The position numbers and the translations under genes are program-made. DNA of 64,000 bases from Mediterraneibacter butyricigenes (GTDB lineage Bacteria; Bacillota; Clostridia; Lachnospirales; Lachnospiraceae). The first letter of the stretch is position 1, and every line of letters starts with the position of its first letter. Shown piece after piece: positions 43,920-53,237 of this stretch. The DNA is taken from the NCBI RefSeq assembly GCF_003574295.1, contig NZ_BHGK01000001.1, positions 682,001 through 746,000 of the forward strand, written 5' to 3'. Below the pieces are notes generated by a model, which searched no databases, had not been told where the DNA came from, and saw only the letters and a program-made list of their open reading frames with translations.

Positions 43920-44822
43920 TTATACCCCTTGCCGCTTTAATACACCGTCCACAAATTTCTTTGCGCGCGGAATATCCCCTTCATCCAGGTGTTCAATAAT
44001 CAACGGGATATTCGGATGATATTTTGCCAGAAGTTTGAGATACAGATCATAGTTTAAGCAGCCAAGTCCCGGTGCCGGAAGTTCTACTGCCCCAGAACCG
44101 CGAAATACATGAGATTCATCCGCATCAATATCGGCCTGTTTGACCCCGAAATCTTCTGCAAATTTAATATCTTTTGCATGAGCGATTACCATTTTGTCCG
44201 ACAATGCATGGAAAATCCTCTGCAGTTGTCCGTCAATATCATGCATCAGTTCTTCGGTAAAGTAATTGGTCGGATCACAGATTAGTTTCAGGTTCGGCAT
44301 ATTGATATCCGAAAACAGTCTCTGAAGCTGTTCGATGGAGCCAATCACATTATTCACATAATTCTCCACGATGTAGGTCGCACCGACTTCTTTTCCGAAT
44401 TTTACAATCTCTGCAATCGCTTCCGCCGTTTCCTCATATGCCAGTTCCGTCTCATTGGCCTCATCCCATACCCAGTCACTTTCGAGGTTCTTGGTTCCTG
44501 TTTCACTGGCGACATAAGGGCATCCAAGATCCAGTGCTCGCTCCATAATCATTTTGATATAATTCAGATTTGCTTTCTTCTTTTTCGGATCATGATGAAT
44601 CAGATTTGTATAAGCCGAAATTGCTACAATCGGCAGATTTGCATCCCGGAATTTATCCCGAATTAGATTTGCCTTTTCTTTGGTCAGATATTCTTTCGCT
44701 GCATCACAATCCTTAAATGACACATCCAACTGCACACAGGAAAATCCATCCTTTTTGATTCTGCGGATTGTTTCATCAATGTCAAACGGATAATATCCCG
44801 TAAAAATGCCTGTACTGATCAT
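43920..44822 (-). CDS. Sugar phosphate isomerase/epimerase (TIM barrel), second operon
   Basis: 300 residues, AP endonuclease 2-like barrel. Metal-ligand-type segments: YVASETGT, YIVENYVN (Glu), LICDPTNYF (Asp), MVIAHAKDIKF (His, Asp) and PLIIEHLDE (Glu). Strong AAGGAGG before the ATG. Last gene of the eight-gene operon, 18 bases after an oxidoreductase. Not closely similar to the isomerase at 37239, so it probably catalyses a different step. Substrate unassigned. Confidence 0.83.
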   Translation of the reverse strand: MISTGIFTGYYPFDIDETIRRIKKDGFSCVQLDVSFKDCDAAKEYLTKEKANLIRDKFRDANLPIVAISAYTNLIHHDPKKKKANLNYIKMIMERALDLGCPYVASETGTKNLESDWVWDEANETELAYEETAEAIAEIVKFGKEVGATYIVENYVNNVIGSIEQLQRLFSDINMPNLKLICDPTNYFTEELMHDIDGQLQRIFHALSDKMVIAHAKDIKFAEDFGVKQADIDADESHVFRGSGAVELPAPGLGCLNYDLYLKLLAKYHPNIPLIIEHLDEGDIPRAKKFVDGVLKRQGV

Positions 44823-44840
44823 ATATTTTCCCTCCTTTTC

Positions 44841-45932
44841 TTAAAACTCCGTATGTAATGGCAGAATTCTCTTCTCTTCAATCGCTTTCGGAATTGTACA
44901 GAGAATATCTATTACATGTCTCGCATGCTCCGGTGTCAGTCCTGTCTGTGTATCCTGTTCGATTGCTTCAATCAAATCTGCCAGACATTCACACTGTTCA
45001 AACTCTCTGTCCGGCTCTGTAACCGGTAACGGATCCATCCAACCGCGTACTTTAATTGCCGGGTCATCCACATACAGACGAACGCCTTCTCCTTGTCCGA
45101 TGGTCAGTTCTCCCAGAATCGTAACGGTTCCATGAGTTCCATATACTTCCAGCATATTTACAGTCGATGCTTTCTGACAGAAACCGGTATCAATGATTCC
45201 GATACATCCATCTCCCCAATCCAGTGTGATCAGGTAATTATCCGGAAGCATATCTGATTTGATCTTCTTTCCGTCAAATGCTCCAGAACGTACTGTCCGT
45301 TCCGGTTCTGAAATGGCAGCCATACATCCGACTTCTTTCGCCGGCCCCATCACGGCAGTTGCCATGGTGATTCCATGAACCCCCATGTCGTATAATGCGC
45401 CGGCTCCCGGTTTGAAAAACCAGGACGGATCCGCATCACGGAACTGAAAATACTCCGGTCCTCCATGGGATGCGTGTACCCGAACCATCGTTACTTTTCC
45501 AATTGCACCGCTTTGAATGATCTCCCGTACTTTCTGGATATCCGGGCGGATCATATGGATCGGAGATGCAGAAAACTTCACATTTGCTGCTTTCGCCGCC
45601 TCAATCTGTTCTGTCACCTCTTCTACCGTCAACGCAATTGGCTTCTGGGAATACAAGTGTTTTCCTGCTCTCAGAGCTTTCATATTAATCTCATGATGTG
45701 CCTGGATAGATGCTGTATCCATCAAAATATCAAATTCACATTTTCCCAGCAGTTCATCAATCCCCCCATACCATTGCGGTACATGAAATTTTTCTGCCAC
45801 CTCTTTTGCCCGGTCTGCATTGATATCACAGACCGCAACCAGTTCTGCTTTCTCAATGCGGCGCATCTGCGGAATGTAAATTTCCTGGGCAATCATCCCA
45901 CATCCCATGATCGCAACTTTCCACTTTTTCAT
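44841..45932 (-). CDS. Gfo/Idh/MocA-family oxidoreductase, second operon
   Basis: 363 residues. Nucleotide-binding start VAIMGCGMIAQEIYIPQM, the SQKPIALTVEE catalytic-lysine motif (Gln-Lys-Pro in place of the usual Glu-Lys-Pro), and YDMGVHGITMA with the conserved His. C-terminal substrate domain as usual. It sits between nanE and the terminal isomerase. Two oxidoreductases of this family in one operon suggest an oxidation-reduction pair around an epimerisation or elimination step. Confidence 0.86.
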   Translation of the reverse strand: MKKWKVAIMGCGMIAQEIYIPQMRRIEKAELVAVCDINADRAKEVAEKFHVPQWYGGIDELLGKCEFDILMDTASIQAHHEINMKALRAGKHLYSQKPIALTVEEVTEQIEAAKAANVKFSASPIHMIRPDIQKVREIIQSGAIGKVTMVRVHASHGGPEYFQFRDADPSWFFKPGAGALYDMGVHGITMATAVMGPAKEVGCMAAISEPERTVRSGAFDGKKIKSDMLPDNYLITLDWGDGCIGIIDTGFCQKASTVNMLEVYGTHGTVTILGELTIGQGEGVRLYVDDPAIKVRGWMDPLPVTEPDREFEQCECLADLIEAIEQDTQTGLTPEHARHVIDILCTIPKAIEEKRILPLHTEF

Positions 45933-45983
45933 ACGTTTCCTCCTTTTCCTGTTTTTATGATCCTGATCTAAAATTTCCCATAT

Positions 45984-46730
45984 TTAATGTTTTTTCCGTT
46001 CTTCTTCTCTCCAATTGTTCTGATATCCACTGATCAGATCTACAAACCTTTTCGCCGTCAGGTGTGGCCGTGTAATTGCACTTCCCACAACAACCGCATG
46101 TGCTCCCAAATACAGGCATTTAATCGCATCTTCCGGAGTATAAATATGCCCTTCCATGATCAGATATGCCTGATCACCGAAGTCCCGACACATTCTTGCA
46201 AATTCTCTAAGATCTGGCTGTTCAATGTCTTTTGTTTGCCTAGTATAGCCATAGAGTGTCGGGCCAATCACATCTGCTCCCAGTTCCAATGCTCTTTTTG
46301 CTTCCTCATAAGTAGACACATCTGCAAAAATAATGGCTTCCGGTAATGCCTCTTTTACTTCTGGCAATAAATGATAAGCTTCTCTTCCATTTATCATCTG
46401 ATCTGTACAGTCTAGTGCAATAATATCTGCTCCTGCTTCATAAACTTGTTTTGCTGCTTCCAATGTTGGTGTGATAAACACATCGGTTCCTTCCTGCCAG
46501 ATTTTATACAAACCGATAATTGGCAAATCTACCACTTCTCGAATTGCGCGGATCTGTTCCGGTGAATTAGCACGGATTCCAACTGCTCCCGCCCATTGTG
46601 CAGCTTCTGCCATTTTCACCGGCATTTCTTCACTGTAAATTGGATCATCATGCTGCACCTGACATGATACGATCAGCCCACCTTTCAGTGACTCTAAAAT
46701 TTCACGTTTTCGTGCATCTGTTGTCTTCAT
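45984..46730 (-). CDS. nanE: N-acylglucosamine-6-phosphate 2-epimerase (NanE family)
   Basis: 248 residues, TIM barrel. ILESLKGGLIVSCQVQHDDPIY at the start, VGIRANSPEQIRAIR, DIIALDCT, FADVSTYEEAKRA with the catalytic region, and AHAVVVGSAITRP at the end match NanE, which interconverts N-acetylmannosamine-6-phosphate and N-acetylglucosamine-6-phosphate. No sialate lyase (nanA) is in the window, so the source of the mannosamine derivative is not sialic acid by any visible route. Its presence is the main reason to suspect an amino sugar as substrate of this operon. Confidence 0.88.
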   Translation of the reverse strand: MKTTDARKREILESLKGGLIVSCQVQHDDPIYSEEMPVKMAEAAQWAGAVGIRANSPEQIRAIREVVDLPIIGLYKIWQEGTDVFITPTLEAAKQVYEAGADIIALDCTDQMINGREAYHLLPEVKEALPEAIIFADVSTYEEAKRALELGADVIGPTLYGYTRQTKDIEQPDLREFARMCRDFGDQAYLIMEGHIYTPEDAIKCLYLGAHAVVVGSAITRPHLTAKRFVDLISGYQNNWREEERKKH

Positions 46731-46781
46731 ATCATTTCCTCCCTTTTATTTTTTGTCATATACGCTACGTTCTCTGCCTGT

Positions 46782-47747
46782 TCAAAAACACATCCCCGCG
46801 CTTTTCCTTGCCATTTCCAAAGTTTCCACCACTTGAAGGGTTGTTTCCAACCTTCTGTTGCAGTCCTCAAAATCCTGATTCTGAATCATTTTCATGATTT
46901 CCTGCACTTCGATACACCAATGTCCCATTGTGTGCAGATTATATGTCTTTCTGTCTGATTTCGTCACAACTGTCACTTCATCACATCGATTACTTTCTGC
47001 CGGAACTAAAATATATCCTTTCTCGCCCAATAACTGTACACTGTTCTCACACCACACATCTTTTGCTCCGGTACACTGGCAAAGGAATTCCGGATATTCC
47101 AAAATCAAAATTCCACTGGTATCAATCCCATTTTCCGCTTTTTGCGGGAAATAATGTACACGTTCCGGTTTCCCGTATAAGCCAACCACGAAATAGATAT
47201 TGTACAAATTAATGTCCATTAGCGCTCCACCTGCAAATTCCGGATTAAAAATATTGGGGTTCTCTCCATCTCTGAACTGATCATATCTACTGGAATACTG
47301 GCAGAATGTACACAGGATTATTTTCACTTTTCCGATAGTCGGCAACTGCTCTTTTACTACTCTGTAATTTGGCATATACATTGTAGTAATTCCTTCTATA
47401 AGAAATAAATTTCTTTCTTTTGCCATTCTAATAAGTTCTTCTGATTCTTCTGAATATACAGTAAAAGGTTTCTCGCAGACTACATGTTTTCCATGTTCCA
47501 ACGCTCTTTTTGCCTGCTGATAATGTAAACTGTTTGGAGATGCAATGTAAATCAGATCAATGGTTTTATCCGCATACAACTCTTCCAGCTCTGTATAAAC
47601 TTTTCGGACTCCATACTTTTTTGCAAACAGTTCTCCTCGCTTTTTTTCTCTTGAGTGAACTGCTGCACATTCCACACCATCTGCCATCTGAATTCCTTTT
47701 AAAAATTCTCCAGTAATCATACTAGTTCCGATTGTTCCAATCTTCAT
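46782..47747 (-). CDS. Gfo/Idh/MocA-family oxidoreductase (first in operon)
   Basis: 321 residues from the ATG at 47747, preceded by GAGGTGG; the open frame continues 33 bases upstream without support. GTIGTSMITGEFLKGI at the start, YIASPNSLHYQQAKRAL, VVCEKPFTVYSEE and GGALMDINLYN (the conserved D-I-x-x-Y variant). Shorter than the other two relatives in the window and of the dehydrogenase subgroup close to dihydrodiol/1,5-anhydrofructose-type members. Lies 10 bases after manA. Substrate unassigned. Confidence 0.85.
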   Translation of the reverse strand: MKIGTIGTSMITGEFLKGIQMADGVECAAVHSREKKRGELFAKKYGVRKVYTELEELYADKTIDLIYIASPNSLHYQQAKRALEHGKHVVCEKPFTVYSEESEELIRMAKERNLFLIEGITTMYMPNYRVVKEQLPTIGKVKIILCTFCQYSSRYDQFRDGENPNIFNPEFAGGALMDINLYNIYFVVGLYGKPERVHYFPQKAENGIDTSGILILEYPEFLCQCTGAKDVWCENSVQLLGEKGYILVPAESNRCDEVTVVTKSDRKTYNLHTMGHWCIEVQEIMKMIQNQDFEDCNRRLETTLQVVETLEMARKSAGMCF

Positions 47748-47757
47748 CTTCACCACC

Positions 47758-48651
47758 TCATCGCATCTGACAGGATGCACCTATTAGTTCCATCCTTCCT
47801 TTTAGCCCTATTATGCCATACTCTTGCGGAACCAGAATATGATCTCCCTTTCCCACTTTCAGGTCTCCGATACTACCCTCTCCATTAATCACATTCAGGA
47901 TCAGAAACGGCTCTTTTTGCTTTATATAACAGTTTTTTTCCAATTCCATTCTCCAAATGGTATAACAGGGATGTTGTATCAGAACATATTTACTATTCTT
48001 TTCTTGATTTATTTTATGTTTCACACATTGTTCTACAGGTTTTGCCGGAACCCTCACTACCTCCAATGCTTTCGCCGTCTGCAGTTCCCTTTTCTTTCCA
48101 TTTTCAAGGCGATCATAGTCATACAAACGATAGGTAATGGTGGAATTTTGTTGAATTTCCAGTAATTTGATTCCGCCCTTGATAGCATGTAATGTTCCCG
48201 CATCAATCTGTATAAAATCTCCGGGATGGACCGGAACTTCTCTTAATAAAGTCTTCCACTGCCCGTTTTCTACCTCCTGCGTGAATTCCTGTTTTGATTT
48301 TGCATAATGCCCTAATATAACCGAAGCATTTTTCTCACAATCCAGAATATACCAACATTCATTTTTCCCCTTTTTCCCATGCTCATTTGCATACGCATAT
48401 TGATCATTCGGATGTACCTGTATACTGAGATCCTTTTTGGTATCGATAACTTTGACCAATAACGGGAACTCTTTTTCCTTCATTCCTCCAAAGACTTCCC
48501 TCTGTGTGCTCCAGAGTTCCGACAAAGTCTTTGCATTCCATCCCTCTGTCTGAATCTCACAGTCCCCCTGTGGATTCCCACTGACAACCCATGTCTCCTT
48601 TCCCCAGATCAAATGTTTTTCAATTGGTTCTAAACAGATCAACTCTTTCAT
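47758..48651 (-). CDS. manA: Mannose-6-phosphate isomerase, class I
   Basis: 297 residues. Interconverts mannose-6-phosphate and fructose-6-phosphate using Zn. Metal ligands are visible in SIQVHPND (Gln, His), NECWYILD (Glu) and DAGTLHAIKGG (His). The GTLHAI and IQQNSTITYRLYDYDR segments are typical of short Firmicutes-type ManA. Embedded tightly in the operon: 3 bases after the activase gene and 10 before the oxidoreductase. It implies that a mannose-configured phosphate arises in the pathway. Confidence 0.9.
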   Translation of the reverse strand: MKELICLEPIEKHLIWGKETWVVSGNPQGDCEIQTEGWNAKTLSELWSTQREVFGGMKEKEFPLLVKVIDTKKDLSIQVHPNDQYAYANEHGKKGKNECWYILDCEKNASVILGHYAKSKQEFTQEVENGQWKTLLREVPVHPGDFIQIDAGTLHAIKGGIKLLEIQQNSTITYRLYDYDRLENGKKRELQTAKALEVVRVPAKPVEQCVKHKINQEKNSKYVLIQHPCYTIWRMELEKNCYIKQKEPFLILNVINGEGSIGDLKVGKGDHILVPQEYGIIGLKGRMELIGASCQMR

Positions 48652-48654
48652 TTC

Positions 48655-49563
48655 CTATCCACCTATAGTAAGAGTCAGTCCCATATTTTTCCCCATTTCC
48701 AAAAACGGTTCTAACTCTTTCGAATCCAGCCCTTTTCGGCATTCGAATGGATATGTCCTCCCCAATTGTTGATATTTTGCAATTCCCAAAACATGATAGG
48801 GTAACAGATCTGCTTTATTCACCTGATGCTGTCTTGCAAATCTGAAAATCTCTTCTATTTCTTCTTTCGTGTCATTCAATCCCGGGATCACCGGAATCCG
48901 AACCACTGTTTTTTCTCCGGACGTTTTGGATAAATACGAAAAGTTTTCCAAAACAATTTCTAAATTTCCACCAGTAAATTTCTTGAATTTTTCAGGATTC
49001 AATGTCTTAATATCGAAGAGAAACAACTCTGTTTTCGGAACAATTTTTTTCAAACATTTCAAAGAAACATATCCACAAGTTTCTATTGCTACCGGTATTT
49101 TTTCTGTTTCACACAGTTCGAGCAACGGATATAGTGCCTCTGTCTGGAGCAGTGCTTCTCCACCAGATAACGTAATCCCACCCTTTGTTTTCTGATAATA
49201 GTCCTTATCTTTTTTTACGATTTGAAAAATTTCCGACGTCGTCATTTCCTGTCCACATCTGGACATTGCTCCTGTTATGCATGCATTTGCACAATCACCA
49301 CATCCGATACATTTCGTCCGGTCAATCCGGGCTTTTTTATCTTTCAGGCTGATTGCATTTCTGTTACAATGCGGGATGCAGCTTCCGCACCCGACACATC
49401 GTTCTTCTCGAAAGAGAATCTGCGGTTTCATGGATTGCGATTCCGGATTTGCACACCACGGGCAATGCAACGGGCATCCTTTCAAAAATACAGTCGTTCG
49501 GATTCCCGGTCCGTCATGCAGCGCAAATCGTTCAATATTAAACACATGAAGCCGCTGTTCCAA
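48655..49563 (-). CDS. Glycyl radical enzyme activating protein (radical SAM)
   Basis: 302 residues. Radical SAM cluster motif CPLHCPWC (CxxxCxxC), two extra ferredoxin-type [4Fe-4S] sites CVGCGSCIPHC and CIGCGDCANAC, and GGITLSGGEALLQ for SAM binding. The two-ferredoxin insert is typical of activases for glycyl radical dehydratases and lyases, not of PflA. It should generate the glycyl radical on the enzyme encoded 2 bases upstream in the operon. The start is a TTG with GGAGG about 10 bases before it. Confidence 0.93.
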   Translation of the reverse strand: MEQRLHVFNIERFALHDGPGIRTTVFLKGCPLHCPWCANPESQSMKPQILFREERCVGCGSCIPHCNRNAISLKDKKARIDRTKCIGCGDCANACITGAMSRCGQEMTTSEIFQIVKKDKDYYQKTKGGITLSGGEALLQTEALYPLLELCETEKIPVAIETCGYVSLKCLKKIVPKTELFLFDIKTLNPEKFKKFTGGNLEIVLENFSYLSKTSGEKTVVRIPVIPGLNDTKEEIEEIFRFARQHQVNKADLLPYHVLGIAKYQQLGRTYPFECRKGLDSKELEPFLEMGKNMGLTLTIGG

Positions 49564-49565
49564 TC

Positions 49566-51872
49566 TTACATATCCTCCTCTCCATGCAGGGATCGACTCA
49601 GGAGCTCTTCCTGAACCGAACGATCCAGATCCACAAACACTGCGGAATATCCCGCAACACGTACGATCAGATCTCTGTGTGCCTCCGGATGGATCATGGC
49701 ATCTTCCAGTTCCCCTTTATCTACAACCGTGACCATCAGATGACAGCCACCCTTTTCAAAATACGTCTGAAACATTGCACGGATCAGTTCTTTGTTTTTC
49801 TTAAAAAAGCTTCTGGAAAACTTGATGTTCTGTACCGAACCGGCATGATATTTCGGATTAAATTTTGCCAGCGAATTCAGCATCGCCGTCGGGCCATTTC
49901 GATCTGCTCCCCCTTGCGGATTATTTGCCGGATTCATATACATTCCTGCAGTTCTTCCATCCGGCGATGCTGCGGTTCTGATTCCCCATTCCGTATTCAG
50001 CGAATTATTGCTGATCACGATCAGGAAATACTGCATTCCCTTCTCAATTCCACGGTCACGAATGCCTTTTGCAACATATTCATAGACCTCATTTGCCATC
50101 GCATCCACATTATCCAGATCATTTCCGTATTTCTCGCAGTCCAGACAATCCTTTCTCAGCTTTTCACAGCCTTCAAAGTTCTTTAAGACTGCCTGTTCCA
50201 TCTCTGTTAATGTATACTTCTTTTCTTCAAACACAAGCTTTTTGATTGCCCACAAAGAATCCGAAGTATTAATATTCCCATAGGTTTCACAGGTGCCACC
50301 CAGATATCGCACTCCTCCGTCCAAAAGAGCCTTGCCGCGCTCCAGACAGTCATCCATCAGAATACTGGTAAACAGGAAACTGACATGTTCATTCATGATC
50401 CTGTATGACTGAAACTGGGCTTCTGCTGCCAGATCCATATAATAGTCCAGTACTTCTTTATACCCTGCAAAAAAGTCCTCAAAACTTTTTATTCCTTCCA
50501 GTTTCTTTGGCTTCAATTCTCCCAGTTTAAATTGACCATCCATCGGATCAATTCCCTGATTCATGTAAATTGTCAGAATCTTCAGCAGGTTGATACAGAT
50601 ATTGGGGGTTCCGGTACTCTGTCCCCAAATCACAAATTCCGTACATCCAAACGGTACATATCTCTTCGCAGTCTCTTCATCGACACGCATTCCGTAAGAT
50701 ACCGCCGGAATATTCACTTCATCATTATATAAAGTCGGATAGGTCGCACCTTTTCCCAGTGCTTCCATCACGTCTTCCCACACATCTTCCGGAGTATCTT
50801 TTTCCAGACGAAGTGTAAATTGCGGTTCCACATATTTTACGTTTTTGCACACCTTCATGGCGATGCGCATAAACTGATCTGCTTCTTTCGGATAGCGTCT
50901 TCCTTTTCCGCCCACAATCACACGGCCGTTCACCGTCGTCCTGCGGTTTTCGATCATCGTCCAGAGAGATTTCAGGTACCGGTACGCTTCTTCTTCCGAT
51001 AATCTGCCCGCCTCCAGGTCTGCTGCCAGATATGGTCCCAGAAAATCATCCAGTCTTCCGTAATTAATCACACCCGCCAGCAATGCATACAGCCATAAGA
51101 GCTGCAACGCCTGATGAAATGTAACCGGCTTATGGTCTTTCAGGTATTCCAGACCATCTGCAATCCGCTGCAATTCCTGTCTTCTTTTCTGATTTGTTTC
51201 CGGGAGCTGCTCCATTTGCTGTAATGCCCGGTTTTTCAATGCTTCTGCACTTTCTGTCACAATCTCCAGACACTCCAGACAAGTCTGATAGAATTCATTT
51301 TCCGGATCTGCATTGATCTTTTTTTGAATCCGCTCCTTTAATCCCGGAATTCCCAACTCCAGCAGTAAATGATAATCCAACATCATTCCGGAAAGTCTTG
51401 CCGTAGCAATCATCGGATATTCCACATCAATGAATCTTCCGATTGTCGTCTCCGTCAGGATCTCTTTACAATACAGAACTTTCAGATCCTGATTCTCCCA
51501 ATATCGATAAAGTTCTTCCACCCGATCTGAATATTCTTTTCCTTCTTTTTCGATTTCCCGTTGAAATGCCCGAAGTTTGTTAAAAACACAATAATGTCCG
51601 ACTCCGCCTATGGAAGTAACGGTACCAAAACCGATCGGCAGAAAGTCCAGGCGTCCCGCGATCAGATCCTGTTCCTCAATCGAACGGAACAATGCCGGGA
51701 AAATCACCTTCAGGCACTCTACTTCTCTCCGCTCTTTGGATCGGTTTAAATTCGCCTTGTGAGTATCCGTATATTGCTCCATTCGTTCCAATTGCCAGAT
51801 CAAGCTCTTTTCACATTTTATCTTTTTACTGACTTCTACGTTCTGACTTCCTTCTATATCAAATCTGACCAT
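49566..51872 (-). CDS. Glycyl radical enzyme of unassigned substrate
   Basis: 768 residues. The glycyl radical loop is RVAGYSAVFVDL near residue 741. The active site is PFGCTEF with Cys410 and Glu412; this Cys-x-Glu arrangement is shared by dehydratase/lyase-type GREs (diol dehydratases, choline lyase, hydroxyproline dehydratase) and excludes pyruvate formate-lyase, which has Cys-Cys. The sequence after it, VIWGQSTGTPN, differs from the GCVEP-type continuation known from those characterised groups. Its activase is next. Neighbours are a ROK kinase, ManA, NanE and two Gfo/Idh/MocA enzymes, so a radical elimination on a sugar-derived compound is suggested. I cannot assign the reaction. Confidence 0.9.
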   Translation of the reverse strand: MVRFDIEGSQNVEVSKKIKCEKSLIWQLERMEQYTDTHKANLNRSKERREVECLKVIFPALFRSIEEQDLIAGRLDFLPIGFGTVTSIGGVGHYCVFNKLRAFQREIEKEGKEYSDRVEELYRYWENQDLKVLYCKEILTETTIGRFIDVEYPMIATARLSGMMLDYHLLLELGIPGLKERIQKKINADPENEFYQTCLECLEIVTESAEALKNRALQQMEQLPETNQKRRQELQRIADGLEYLKDHKPVTFHQALQLLWLYALLAGVINYGRLDDFLGPYLAADLEAGRLSEEEAYRYLKSLWTMIENRRTTVNGRVIVGGKGRRYPKEADQFMRIAMKVCKNVKYVEPQFTLRLEKDTPEDVWEDVMEALGKGATYPTLYNDEVNIPAVSYGMRVDEETAKRYVPFGCTEFVIWGQSTGTPNICINLLKILTIYMNQGIDPMDGQFKLGELKPKKLEGIKSFEDFFAGYKEVLDYYMDLAAEAQFQSYRIMNEHVSFLFTSILMDDCLERGKALLDGGVRYLGGTCETYGNINTSDSLWAIKKLVFEEKKYTLTEMEQAVLKNFEGCEKLRKDCLDCEKYGNDLDNVDAMANEVYEYVAKGIRDRGIEKGMQYFLIVISNNSLNTEWGIRTAASPDGRTAGMYMNPANNPQGGADRNGPTAMLNSLAKFNPKYHAGSVQNIKFSRSFFKKNKELIRAMFQTYFEKGGCHLMVTVVDKGELEDAMIHPEAHRDLIVRVAGYSAVFVDLDRSVQEELLSRSLHGEEDM

Positions 51873-52855
51873 TATGACACCCCATTCTTTTTTCGGTCCA
51901 TTCCATATTTTTCCAACATCGCAGCCCCGATGATCCCTGCATCATTTCCACATTCTGCCAGACGAATTTCCGGGACTCCAATCACATCAGCCGCATAAGT
52001 ATTCTCCATAACTTTCTTTTTTAATGGAAGGAGCAATGTGTCTCCCACATTAGAAACTCCTCCGCCCAATATAATAATCTCCGGACGAAAGATCACGATA
52101 AAACTGGACATCGCACAGGAAAGGTAATCCACATATTGTAAGAATACATTTTGTGCAACCTGATCTCCCATCTTATAAGCATCCACTACCATTTTTGCAT
52201 TCAACTGCTCCGGATTCTTTCCGCACAACTCATACATGACCGAAGATTCATTTCCCTGAAGTGCTTCTTTTGCCTGCCGGATCAATGCTGTTGCCGAGCA
52301 GTACGCTTCCGCGCACCCCAACTGTCCACATGTACAGGAGGAGCCGTGATAACATAATTTGGTATGCCCCAACTCTGCTCCCATCATATCGGCACCTGCA
52401 TAAATCTTTTTATTCAGGATAATTCCGCCGCCCAGTCCGGTTCCCAGAGTCAACATCAACACATCATGATACCCTTTCCCCGCACCTGCAAGCACTTCGC
52501 CAAGTGCTGCACAATTCGCATCATTTTCAATATAAATCGGCAGAGAACTATGCTTTTGCAAATAGGAATAGATATCAAGATTTTTCCAGCCAAAACAATT
52601 GGCATGAACCAGTAAACCCGTCTGTGGATTTACGTAACTTGGCATTCCAATTCCCCAGAAAGAAATCTTAGACATAGGAAGTCCCAGGTGCTTCACTACA
52701 CTTTTCGACACCTTCGCCATATCCGATGTAATCTCTTCTACACTTCGTCCGGCTCCCGCCGGAATACTCTCTTTATGTAGTAAATTACAGTTCTCATCCA
52801 CTATTCCTGCCGCAAGATTTGTGCCACCTACATCTAATCCCAGATAATATTTCAT
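51872..52855 (-). CDS. ROK-family sugar kinase
   Basis: 327 residues. ATP loop DVGGTNLAAGIVD at the N-terminus, catalytic ENDANCAALGE, LTLGTGLGGGII, the metal/substrate ExGH motif (GAELGH) and the zinc motif CTCGQLGCAEAYCS. Such kinases phosphorylate glucose, N-acetylmannosamine, N-acetylglucosamine and similar sugars. With NanE in the same operon, N-acetylmannosamine or a relative is plausible, glucose is the alternative. First gene of the eight-gene operon; its stop overlaps the GRE start by one base. Confidence 0.9.
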   Translation of the reverse strand: MKYYLGLDVGGTNLAAGIVDENCNLLHKESIPAGAGRSVEEITSDMAKVSKSVVKHLGLPMSKISFWGIGMPSYVNPQTGLLVHANCFGWKNLDIYSYLQKHSSLPIYIENDANCAALGEVLAGAGKGYHDVLMLTLGTGLGGGIILNKKIYAGADMMGAELGHTKLCYHGSSCTCGQLGCAEAYCSATALIRQAKEALQGNESSVMYELCGKNPEQLNAKMVVDAYKMGDQVAQNVFLQYVDYLSCAMSSFIVIFRPEIIILGGGVSNVGDTLLLPLKKKVMENTYAADVIGVPEIRLAECGNDAGIIGAAMLEKYGMDRKKNGVS

Positions 52856-53237
52856 TCCCCACCCTCCTCATATTTTCTATCAAAATCATATCTCCTTTCT
52901 CTACTTTTTTCAATGCTACAGAATGCGGAAAAGTTTATTTAAATTGCTGTTTATATTCTGTGAAATCCTTTATTGCACAGGGTATATTTTCCTGTATAAT
53001 CACCGAAAATGTTCCAAATTCTATGCAATCTCCGAGGGTTTTAATCAAACTTCAGGGGGCAGCGCATCTCCAGATTTAATAGAGGTACTAACTTTTTTAC
53101 CATATGTCAGACAATTAAAAACAGCTCCACTGAGCCTTTTTTCGCTATTCCTGGCAACAAAAAAAAGAAGCCCTCCTCATAAAGGCTTCTCTTACTTTTT
53201 TCATAATAAATTTTGTTTGATATGGAAATTCTCTTTC
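52856..53237. other. Intergenic region upstream of the ROK-GRE operon
   Basis: 382 bases without a supported gene. The ribosome binding site of the ROK gene (AGGAGGG) is clear, but no consensus minus-strand promoter stands out; TTTTCG-N17-TATACC is the best candidate. On the plus strand TTGCAC (52973-52978), 16 bases, TATAAT (52995-53000) is a good promoter with no gene after it. The DUF1284 terminator at 53159-53190 closes the region. Confidence 0.45.
53159..53190 (-). terminator. Terminator after the DUF1284 gene
   Basis: 7-bp stem AGAAGCC/GGCTTCT, 11-base loop, and a run of eight T on the minus strand; CTTACTTTTTT follows on the plus strand, so it may act in both directions. Confidence 0.8.

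Noticed and set aside
34939-47747. C-glycoside deglycosylation (DgpA/B/C-type) operon
   Set aside because: Gfo/Idh/MocA and TIM-barrel partners are present but no small DgpB-like subunit was seen, so the assignment is not supported.
49584-50186. 200-codon plus-strand frame opposite the glycyl radical enzyme
   Set aside because: Shadow of a gene with intact catalytic motifs; Ile/Arg/Cys-rich and without motif support.
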